The notes under the pieces were generated by a model that saw nothing but the letters and a program-made list of their open reading frames with translations, ran no database searches and was not told the origin of the DNA. A program made the translations under genes and the position numbers. Below are positions 44,301 through 53,359 of a stretch of 64,000 nt of DNA, in pieces. Source of the DNA: Polychytrium aggregatum. Lineage: Eukaryota > Chytridiomycota > Chytridiomycetes > Polychytriales. The stretch lies in contig NW_026516230.1 in assembly GCF_025602895.1 (NCBI RefSeq), positions 310,001 through 374,000 of the forward strand, given 5' to 3'. Position 1 is the first letter of the stretch. Every line of letters starts with the position of its first letter.

Positions 44301-47300
44301 TTGCTGTGGCCCTCGAGAGTCTGCTTCAGCCGGCCCGATTCTGCGTCCCAGATCTTGATGGTGTTGTCCCACGAGCCAGAGACAATGGTCCTGCCATCGG
44401 ATGAGATCTGAACAGAGGTCACATCTCTGCTGTGTCCATCGAGTGTGATTCGCTCGCCTGTGGATGACTTCCGGATCTCGATCGAGCCATCGCCAAAGCC
44501 AGACACAATCACTTGACCATTGGCCGACACAGCAACACTGTTGACCACGTTGCCGCCGTCATCCATCTCGTCGTCCCCATAATCAAAATCATCGTCAAAA
44601 TCATCATCATCGTCGTGGTCGTCGCAGTCACTGCCTCTCTCAATGGTCTGCTTCAACCGACCCGTGGTGGCATCCCAGACCATGATGCGTTTGTCGCTCG
44701 AGCCAGACACAATCGTGGACCCGTCCGCTGAAACAGCCACAGAGTGAACTTCATCGCTGTGCTTGTCCATCGACAGACACAGTCGGCCAGTGGAAACGTC
44801 CCAAACACGGACTGACTTGTCGTTGGATCCAGACACAATCGAGGCACTGTCAGGAAAGAACGAGATCGATCGCACAGCGTCGCTGTATCCTTTGATCGTC
44901 CGCTTCAACTCGCCAGTGGTGGCATCCCAGATCTTGATCATGTTGTCCCACGAGCCAGAGGCAATCAGCTTGCTGTCGGACGAGAGTGCAACACACGCAA
45001 CCTCGTCGTTGTGGCCATCGATGGTGAGGACTGCTTGGCCTGTGATGGCATCCCACACCTTGATGGTCTTGTCGTTCGAGCCTGATATGAACCACTTGCC
45101 ATTGGGTGAGATCGCCACAGAGTTCACTTGGCTCGAGTGACCAGTGAGTGTCATCTCACACGGATCCCAGGTGGGTGCTGGACCAGCCGTGACCAGGAAC
45201 GGGATCTTGTCCTCGAGCTGGTCGGCATATGTCTTGTAGATCGCCGTCTCCTTCGGTGTGAATGCATACCCCGAGTTGTACACCTGTGGTGCACTCTTGA
45301 TGATCGGGTCGGCAAACTCGCGGATGAATCGATACGTGTCCTTGACCAGTTCCTTCGTGGTGTCGTCGACGATGGTGCTGGGTGCCTTGGCGATCACTCC
45401 TCGCAGCACAGCCAGTTGCTCGATGATCGGCTTGACCACATGTGTGAGCGACCCACACTCGAGCCAGAAGAACACATGTGTCTTGACGAACCGAGTGAGC
45501 ACCGCTGCCACATCGACCATCTCGGGCGACTGCCACACCGGACTCGACTCGGCCTCTCCGTCCACACACCACACAAAGTGTGTGATCCAGTGGGCGACGC
45601 TATATCGCAGCGACGGCGTGATCTTGGCTGCGACCCTGTCCTCGAGGTCGGCGATATTGTCGTGAAAGTCGAAGATCTCGCAAATATTGATCACTGGCTT
45701 GTGCGAGAGGATCACACCGAGACATCTATTGGCAAACACCGTGTGGAAAGAGGTCGACACATGCCACGGATGGCCAGTCGATGCATCGCCGAGGAGATAG
45801 TCCGCCACCGACTTGTGGTTGAACTTGACCTCGGTGTTGGTGGACTGGCTGTCTCGGGGATCCAGTCCATTGGCGCCAGGATCGAGGACCAGAGTGAGGC
45901 TCTTGAGACACTCGCGAACGACGCCGATCTCGAGTCCAAACACATCGACGATGATCTGCGGGGTCAGGATCGACTGGGCCGTGGCGATCGCCGACACCAC
46001 CGTGACCAGCTCGGCTGGGTGGCTCGACTGCGAGTGGATCTTGGCGAATGTCTTGTTGTACAGCTGGCCGACATCGGCGGCGCTGTCGTTGATGTCCTTG
46101 ATCGTGGCGAGTATCACTGGGCCGTCTCTGGATGCTGCATCGACGGTGTTGAGGATCAGGTTGATCCACACGAATGTCTTGGACTGGTCCAGCAGGATGG
46201 CGACTGCCTTGGTGCGGTCCGAGTCACTGAGAGTGTCGTGCACTCGCAGTCGGTGGTGGATGAACACCTCGAGGTCACGGATGTTCTCCTCGCTCGAGGG
46301 TTCGATCGTCTTGGTCGGGACTCCATCGAATGCTGCCTTGATGTCCTCCTCGGGTCGGGATGTCATCAGCAACTTGAGCCACGGACGGGTCCTGTTCAGT
46401 TCGACGAAGCGCACGGCAAGCAGACTGAGCAGCTGATCGCGCGGAGAGCACTCGTCGAGTGCATCCACCAGGATCATCACCGATCCCTTGGGTCTGTAGT
46501 CGCCGATGGCTTCGAGTAGATCAGCAATCACGGCCTTGAACAGATCAGGGATGCTCATCTTGTCGAGGTCGTCCTTGGTGTGGCCAGCATCGAGGAGCTT
46601 GCGGCCGATCGGCGAGTGCCACTTGCACAGACCGTATGCGATGGTGTTCAACACCACTCGTGGATCGCTCTTGCGGATGTCATTGTATTTGAGGAACAGC
46701 GCCGACACCAGCTGGTTGGTGGCTGTGAGGATGTTGGCAATCTGGGCAGCAGCGACAGATTTGCCCACTCCAGCAACGGCATTGACCCACAGGACAGTGT
46801 CGGTGGTGTCTTGGTTGACCCAGTCGGTGGTTTGGTCAAACAGCCACTGGCGAGTACCCTCGACATACAAATCCTCGAGTGCACGTCTGTCCAGGGTCGA
46901 GTCGACGGGATCGAGGAGGGATCGCAGGAGCGAGTCCTGTTCTTTGGTGAGTTGGATGGGACTATCCTTGTGGTATGTTGCTCCTTGGACTGCTGCCGTC
47001 TTGGTCTTGGTGATCAGGTTTCGGATATTGGGGACAAGCCTGAGTTTGGTGGATGGGTGAATGAGTGAGTGGATGAGTGAGTGAGTGAGTGAGTGAGTGA
47101 GTGAGTGAGTGAGTGAGTGAGTGAGTGAGTGAGTGAGCGTTCAGGTTGTTCAGGTTTGGATATGATGATCAGTCGGCATGACGAATGACTGTTACCTCTT
47201 GAGAGCATTTTCATCAACGGCATCGAGAGCCTGGAGCTTCATCAAGTCGCTGAATGTCTGCTGGATGGTCATCGGAAGTCCGTCGACCAGTGGGCTCTTG

Positions 47301-48283
47301 TTGTGGATCGGAGGATAACGAGGAAAGGCGCTCGTGTTGGGAAGGTATTTCATGAATAGATCGTTGCCATCAACATGTCGCTTCGACCACATGAAGATTG
47401 GCTGGATGACAACATGCTGGCCGGTGGTGTCCTCATCCTTCATTCTCTTGAGAGCGTGCTGGATCTGTGGAGGGAGTGAGGGCGAGAGTGAGTGAGATTG
47501 GACTGGCCCACCCTCCAGCGTCGATGCTGTCGGCTCACTCGTTACCTCGAGCAACTGGTTGTCTGGCTTGAGGTGGGCCTCGAAGGTGCGTTTCAGACCC
47601 TCCTCCGACAGCAACAAGACAATCACATTCGATCGATACAGCCCGTTGATGAAACCCTGCTCCCAGTCAGCGCCGTCACAAAGGCAGAGGCTGTCGAGAT
47701 ATATATGGGCTGCTGTCTCGCCCCGACTGTTGGCCGACAGGGCTCCATGCAGGGCCATGGCATTAACGGTGTCACTGCTGACTCGATAGCTGCGACGGGT
47801 GTAAGGAGTCAGTTGGTGGCGAGTGGGTCCGATGAGATATGCGATGGCTCGCCCACCTGATGAACACATCGTGAATGTCATATTCCAACTGGCACTTCCA
47901 CTCTGCAGTCGGAGTCGCTGGAGTATAGTCTCGAGGCTGCATGATGATGATCGGTGGTGTATTTGCTGCTGCAAGGTGAGGGTCAGGCTGGATGGCGACA
48001 GTTGGCGGGTTGGAGGCATGTGCCGCTTGGGCCCTTTGCAGCTTCTTGATAGCCCCTGGCTTCATTCCGATCTCCTTCATGTCATCCACACTGAGGGCGA
48101 GAAGCTGGAACACATGGCTGATTGTCAGGAGCAGTTGGCTGATCGGCAGGGGCGCAGAGCGACATCCATGTTGCCTCTGCTCACCAGCTCGACCGTGTCG
48201 TATTCGTTTTCCAGAAAGTCATCCTTGTATCGAACAAGGTCGCTTTGCTGGAGGAACTCGTCGAAGGCGCCCCCTGGATCCAT
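41332..48283 (-). CDS. SAM-TIR-NACHT-WD40-Sel1 STAND/NLR-type protein
   Basis: Six exons (48283-48185, 48104-47857, 47789-47546, 47464-47196, 47039-43694, 43590-41332) join in phase to 2154 residues. SAM domain at about 1-59; Pro-rich linker; TIR domain from about 107 (EYDIHDVFISYR) through YLDSLCLCDGADWEQGF to about 285, with Glu159 at the position of the NAD-cleaving glutamate. NACHT P-loop NAVAGVGKS at 373-381, Walker B VMILVDALDE at about 474-483. Nine WD40 repeats at about 918-1325 with an acidic insert at 1092-1116. The last 750 residues are Sel1 repeats. The Sel1 frame has no Met before its first repeat, and a perfect CAG|GTGAGT donor plus in-phase acceptor link it to the WD40 exon; two separate genes remain possible. 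Likely a cytosolic sensor of non-self or stress that triggers TIR signalling. Confidence 0.82.
42190..43330 (-). repeat. near-identical 108-bp-period Sel1 coding repeats
   Basis: Blocks such as gtagtatcaaccgatgttcc, followed by gattccatgttcatgacatc, recur at about 42363, 42473, 42912, 43077 and 43185 with almost no change. The repeats encode GIGTSVDTT(Q/R)AL(S/G)WYQKSADHGHPGAQ units. The DNA is more alike than function alone requires, which suggests recent duplication or gene conversion inside the gene. Confidence 0.85.
47068..47136. repeat. (GAGT)n tetranucleotide array in an NLR intron
   Basis: About 16 gagt units in the 156-bp intron between the TIR-end exon and the NACHT-WD40 exon. It is intronic: the flanking exons join in phase across it. 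Confidence 0.9.
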
Positions 48284-49010
48284 GTCAATAACGCCTCGCG
48301 GGGTGGGTGTATGAGCGAGATCGGCCTGGTATCGTGGACGAGGATGCTGTCCTGTCGCTTGGGGCGATGGAGGCTGAGGAGATTTGGAGGGAAAGAGGAG
48401 GACAGAGGCCATTTCATCTCTCGCCCGAACGCCACCCATTCCGTCGACTCACTCGCCATCCACTTGTCGTCAACACTGTGCACACAATCAACCAGCAACC
48501 TGGTGTGCTTCTGGCTGCGACTCTCTGATGGCAACATACAGCTCTCATCTGTGATGGCCATCCTTTGAGATCCACCGGCTCCAAGTGCACAGCGTCAACG
48601 GACGATCAATGAAGCTCCACTCCACACTCAAGGTTCCAGAGCGGTCAGCAAACGACGCCTTGCCTGCGAGATATCCACGGACGGTGCTGGATGCTCGCTC
48701 TGACCGATCACATTCACCCATCAACCACCCACAGCGGCAGCCATGGATGCAGCAGCCGAGCCATCTCCGTCTCCGGTCCTGGATCGCGAAGTATGCTCCA
48801 GGAGTGGATGAGCAGCAGATCATGGGATACACCACCAGCACTAGCTGTCTGGGGTTCCTCAAGCCCATCAATAATCGCTTTTGTCGATGAGTTACTTCTG
48901 AGGCCGTCTCTATTATACTGAGCGGAAGTGGCGACATGCGAGGGTGGCAGAAGGGCCGCAATGCACATTATGCAGTGCGCTATAGTCATGATACATATTC
49001 GGGGATGTCC
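48284..49010. other. upstream region of the NLR gene
   Basis: About 730 bp between the NLR start and the MDM12 stop, both minus strand. Open frames here are shadows or Ser/Arg-rich. No promoter element recognised. Confidence 0.35.
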
Positions 49011-50904
49011 TCAGTCAAAGTCAAAGTCGTCGAGATCGTCGCGATGCGAGGGAGTGTCTTCTTCGTCCGCACCGAGCAGGTCCAGTGAGTGAAAGTTTGG
49101 AAACACCAGGTTGTCATCAATGAACTTTCGCAGCTGCTCCACGATAAACCGCTCGATCTTGCTGACATTCTTGAGCACTGTGTGAGAGTCCGTAATGTTA
49201 ACCCGGACGGTGTCAGCGGATTCTTGTGACGGGTCCCTCAGGTTTTGCCTGCGATTATTCCATGCTGGCGCAACAGCAGGTTGTCACTCGTGGCACTACT
49301 GCTATTCTCACCCTGGCGATTCTTGTCCCCGATTTCCGATTCGATGAATACATCCTGCAGCAGACTGGGGAATCGCACTGTGGCATGAGCTTGTCTGCCG
49401 TCCACAACCACCAGGGTTGGCTTCTATTGTCCTCCCCCGCATCGACGCCGTTCGCGACCGAGTCGGCTGATGAAGTAACGAGATGCACCGATGCCAGCGT
49501 CCACTCGGTGATCCATCCACTCGGCGATCCATCCACTCGGTGATCCATCCACTCGGTGATCCATCCACAACACAATACCTTTTTCCACTCTCCGGCTCTT
49601 GGAAACAAATATTGATGCGAGTTCCAAGATACGCAATCAGCAGCGTTCCTGTCGTTCAAATAATGTGGATCCAGTGCCCCAGTCAGTGCTTCTGTGTGGA
49701 TTATGATGTCCCACCAGTCATTCCGATGTGCACCGACTGCCCAATCGTAGCAGAAAGAGATCAGCGCTGTCGACCAGGAAGGATCGACACCATATCGGCG
49801 ATGCGAGGCCGCCGATGACCCAACCGACTGATTCAGCCAATTGATGGCTTGCACCCACCACTGAATGCAAATCCTGTGAGACTCAGGGTCAGGGGCAGCA
49901 CCATAAAGTTTGGCGTTGGGTGGTTGACGATCAGCTCGGTCGATATGGACAGGCGCATATTGCCCTTATACTCGACCAAAAGCTCGACCTGGGCATCGGT
50001 TTCCCGCTTCAGGCTCTCGGCCTGCTGGATCATGAGGTCCTCCGAGATCATGGTGTCTGGCCACATATTGCGTTCTGGATGCGGATGCCCTGGCGATGCG
50101 ACTACTGCGACTGCGGACGCAGGTTCGCCGCGAGACGGCGGATTGGAGTATCCCTGATCGAACGAGTAGTGAGACGCAGCAGAGCCCGGGTTGGAGCCCG
50201 AGACCAGGAGCCCCGGAAACGAAGTGCTCGAGAGCTGTGGTGTGAGTGCCCGAAACGGCGGCATCGTCGTCGACTGGGCCAGATGCAGGCCGACGCCGAT
50301 GGTGTTGGATGTTCGCCCGACGGCCTCGGTGATCGAGCCTCCACCATAGTCGTCCGAGAGTGGGCCATGTCGCTCGCCGCCGCCCCAGGCATATCCGTAT
50401 CCATCGGCGCTGCCTGGTCGGCCCGGTCCAAACTCGGAGCCGCCGAGAGGCGAACCATCGCTTGGGAGTGGAAAGCCTCGGTCGGCGCGCGAGTCAAAGT
50501 CATCGAGCGGTCCGCTGCCGTGCTGCAGGTCCAGGTCGTCCTCGTCGGGGAGGTAGAACTCGGTCAGCGGGTCGGTGATGTCCTTGATCTCGATGTTGGG
50601 TGGGATTGTGCCAAAGTCCAGGTCGATGATCGAGATTGGCCCAATGAACGACGGTCGGGTGAGATGCTCAAAGTGCTTGTTCAGGAAGTCTTGCAGATTC
50701 TTGGCGACGCCAGAGTCCAGCTTGTCCCTGCGGGTCCATCCCGAATGGCGACGGATTGCAGGCCCAACGAGCAAAGGGCCGAGAGTTAGGGAGTGAATGC
50801 TGGTACAAGACAACAGCCGGACGGGGCAATCCGAGGACATGCCTCGAGCCAGGGCCAGACAGCAGATTGGATGGGCGGTATTACCATTGGATGTCGAAGC
50901 TCAT
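49011..50904 (-). CDS. MDM12: MDM12, ER-mitochondria encounter structure (ERMES) subunit
   Basis: Five exons (50904-50885, 50727-49859, 49648-49579, 49364-49312, 49177-49011) join in phase to 392 residues. The 20-bp first exon encodes MSFDIQW with exon 2, the canonical MDM12 start, followed by DKLDSGVAKNLQDFLNKHF and RPSFIGPISIIDLDFG. A disordered Gly/Ser/Pro insert sits between about 73 and 245, as in other MDM12 proteins. Then come LVEYKGNMRLSISTELIVN, LLIAYLGTRINICFQEPESG, FIESEIGDKNRQ and VLKNVSKIERFIVEQLRKF with VFPNFHSLD near the end. MDM12 is a lipid-transfer SMP-domain protein working with Mmm1, Mdm34 and Mdm10. ERMES is a mark of fungi and some protists. The third intron carries a 16-bp tandem repeat (49497-49565). 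Confidence 0.96.
49497..49565. repeat. 16-bp tandem repeat in an MDM12 intron
   Basis: Unit like tcggtgatccatccac, four to five copies, in the intron between MDM12 exons 3 and 4. Copies differ by t/c changes (cggtgatc/cggcgatc). Confidence 0.8.
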
Positions 50905-51338
50905 GGCGACAGCGCAGTGGGAGGGATGCGGGCTGCAGGAGCTATCTGGAGGCCACGGCGAGGATGAGCGGCTGATCGAGGCAGAGGCCGGTTTGTCCTG
51001 CCAATGGCCGATTTTGTCCTGCCAAGGAAACGGACCTCGACAAAACACACAACTGCCTCGATCTCGCCCGGCCGAGAGCCGTGCCAGCATCCATCCAGCC
51101 ACACAGGCCGTTCCCCGCATCATCAAGCACCCCTCGGCATTCCCGTAGGTACCCCGCGGTCATTTCGTCGATATCTTGTCCGTCTCCGGGCGGCGGCATC
51201 GTTTGTTGATATTTGAGGCGCCCCCCACCATCAACAGCCGCCACCGACTTCCCGAAAACCTCGTTCCCATTCGCATTCTCATTCGCATTCTCATTCGCAT
51301 TCTCATTCGCATTCTCACTCAATCCCCATTCGCAGGCC
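50905..51338. promoter_or_regulatory. divergent promoter with 12-bp tandem repeat
   Basis: 434 bp between the MDM12 start (minus) and the RBR start (plus). A 12-bp unit (ctcattcgcatt) repeats about five times at 51265-51318, in the presumed 5' untranslated region of the RBR gene. In the RBR frame it would read FAFS, which looks noncoding. Confidence 0.55.
51265..51318. repeat. 12-bp tandem repeat, about 5 copies
   Basis: Unit ctcattcgcatt, nearly perfect, ending 21 bp before the RBR start codon. Confidence 0.85.
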
Positions 51339-52547
51339 ATGTCCTGTCAATGCTGTTTCGAAGTGGCTGAATCGGACCCGCTCGTGCAGTGCTCCTCGAA
51401 TCCGACACACATCTACTGCCACGCCTGCACTAACTCGGCCGTCGAGAACTTTGTCTTCCAAAAGAGCTCCAACTACGGCAAGCCTCTGGCCTGCTTCGGC
51501 ATACAGGGCTGCGAAGGTGTCCTCAAGAACGTCGGACCCGCCCTCGAGGGCCAAGACCCGCTCCAGGCTCGGCGATACAAGCACTCCCTCGAGGTCGGCA
51601 AGGCCGAGCAGTATCTGGAGATACCCCGGAACGGCCTGCGAAAGTGCCCGAGCTGCGGGTTCTACCAGATTGACGCCGACATGGTCCGCACGATCCAAGA
51701 ACGAGAGGAGAAGGAGCGGCGGGAGCAGGCCCAGTTGCTCTGGCGCTGGATCCAGGCGCTCTGGGGCACTGTCGTCGGGGTCACCATGGCGCTCTGGTCA
51801 TGGACGCCGAATCTGGTTACTCTCGATCCGGCTGAAGACTGGGAGGGCCTCCTGGCCGAGGACCCTTTTCCGTCGCTGAGTCTGGAAGAAGACACCGACC
51901 GCAGTAGCAGAAGCACCACCGGCAACGACCACTGGCAGCCTGGACGGTCGAAAGCATCAGTCCAACCCATGGCTGAGCCTCAAGTCGAGACCACCTTCCG
52001 ATGCTGCAACGATGACTGCCGAGCAACCATCTGCCTCCGCTGCACCTGCCCGATCGTCGGGGCCATCGACGAGCACCAGCGAGAATGCCAGCAGAGTCTC
52101 CGGAAGCTGCCGCGGCGAGACCGCCTTCAGCTGTTGTTCGACTCGGTCCTGGAGGAAGCTCGGTCCAGGGCCATCAAGCTTGTCTGCCCAAAGTGTCATC
52201 TCGCCATCACCAAGACCACGGACGAACGCTCCTGCAACAAAATGACTTGCCCAAACTGCCGCATCCACATGTGCTGGGTCTGCCACTACACCATCCGCGG
52301 ATACGACCACTTTTGCCATTGCCACCAGCAGCGCTGGCTGAACTTGATCTCGACCGTCAGCTCGACCACGGGCCGGTGCAGCGACTGCAACCGGTGTCCG
52401 CTCTACGAGTTCAGCACGACCGATGCACAGCGACGCAGCCTCGAGAAGGCCAAGAGCCGCTTCATGGAGGCGTATCCAGACTTTACTCCCCGCGACTGGC
52501 TGACGGCCCAGATCAAGGGATGGTGGAGGACACTCTTCAAGCGCTGA
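51339..52547 (+). CDS. RBR-type E3 ubiquitin ligase, RNF216/TRIAD3-like
   Basis: One intronless frame; the ATG at 51339 gives 402 residues (the frame is open to 51213, but that part is repeat). RING1 starts CQCCFEVAE...YCHACTN. An in-between-RING region (RCCNDDCRATICLRC) follows. RING2 at about 283-315 is CPKCHLAITK...RSCNKMTCPNCRIHMCWVC, where Cys299 aligns with the catalytic cysteine that carries the ubiquitin thioester. The following GYDHFC with a Cys cluster is characteristic of the RNF216 subgroup. Unusual is a hydrophobic stretch between RING1 and the IBR (LLWRWIQALWGTVVGVTMAL), which could be membrane-associated. Likely ubiquitinates proteins for turnover or signalling; the target is unknown. 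Confidence 0.9.
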   Translation: MSCQCCFEVAESDPLVQCSSNPTHIYCHACTNSAVENFVFQKSSNYGKPLACFGIQGCEGVLKNVGPALEGQDPLQARRYKHSLEVGKAEQYLEIPRNGLRKCPSCGFYQIDADMVRTIQEREEKERREQAQLLWRWIQALWGTVVGVTMALWSWTPNLVTLDPAEDWEGLLAEDPFPSLSLEEDTDRSSRSTTGNDHWQPGRSKASVQPMAEPQVETTFRCCNDDCRATICLRCTCPIVGAIDEHQRECQQSLRKLPRRDRLQLLFDSVLEEARSRAIKLVCPKCHLAITKTTDERSCNKMTCPNCRIHMCWVCHYTIRGYDHFCHCHQQRWLNLISTVSSTTGRCSDCNRCPLYEFSTTDAQRRSLEKAKSRFMEAYPDFTPRDWLTAQIKGWWRTLFKR

Positions 52548-52880
52548 GAAGCCCCACACCCATCGCTCGATGTGCGCAACAACAGCAGCAACAGCGATGA
52601 CTGCTGCAATACCGGACATGCTGATACCATTGTCCTTGGCTGCTAACCATACCCATCCCGCAGCCGTCGCCTCCTTGGCCATCGCGTCTCTCTCAAAGAC
52701 CGCACGGCCGTCCTGAATATCCACTCTCCGATGCAGTTTGTCGATGTCGCCCGTCCTGTACTCACATGCAGCATGTCTTCCTTTGTCTCGGTCGATTGTC
52801 TTGGTCAACATTTCCTCCTCCTTCTTGGTCTCTCCGTCTACTCTCGATATCATCTCCTGCATGTGCCGCCAGTCGCTCAT
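52548..52880 (-). CDS. candidate small gene: coiled coil plus hydrophobic tail (3' end unresolved)
   Basis: From an ATG at 52880 (MSDWRHMQEMISRVDG) the minus strand encodes a strongly charged, coiled-coil-like sequence with few Arg/Pro runs (ETKKEEEMLTKTIDRDKG, IDKLHRRVDIQDGRAVF). A hydrophobic stretch GIAAVIAVAAVVAHI follows at about 95-110. The composition is unlike noncoding GC-rich sequence here. The frame continues into the antisense of the RBR gene, so the true stop probably follows an intron that I could not place. It could be a tail-anchored protein, or chance. Family not recognised. Confidence 0.33.
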
Positions 52881-53359
52881 GGCAGTGTCCCGAATCCTGT
52901 GTCGTTGTCGATGCAATATCGTCCGCTCGCTTTTCCCATCGATAGTGCCGGTGTCTGGCAGCTCTGTGGCTCTGCCTTCTTCTGCGCTGTACATTCTTGG
53001 TTCAACATTTCTCTCTTGCCTGCGTCTGCTTCTCGCCCGACCAGATCAGACCCGACCAAACCAGACCAGGCTCGTGTTGCCGAGGAAAGTCGCTCGCGGC
53101 ATATATTGCGTGATCCGGCGGTGCCCCGTCGATGCCGGCGCCGCTGCATCCAAGCCGATGCACGAGTGTGCAGGTCATCAGGCAGAGTGATGTGTGCGAC
53201 CGACGAGACACAGATTCACGGCTGAATGCAGGTCATTGGCTGTATACACCCGAGCCATGTCCGGTATCGGCTCGGCCTCCACTGCGGCTGATATGCCATC
53301 CTATAGACTATTGCACAGACAATGTCGCCGACTCCACTGAGGTTCCGATAGATGCAGCT
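52881..53359. other. intergenic region
   Basis: About 480 bp between the candidate small gene and the CDC73 stop. A short cag-acca-like repeat lies near 53041-53070. No gene seen. Confidence 0.35.

Noticed and set aside
45128-46519. 463-codon plus-strand frame
   Set aside because: Antisense of the NACHT coding region; no independent motif.
49920-50789. 289-codon plus-strand frame
   Set aside because: Antisense of MDM12 exon 2, with Arg/Ser-rich translation.
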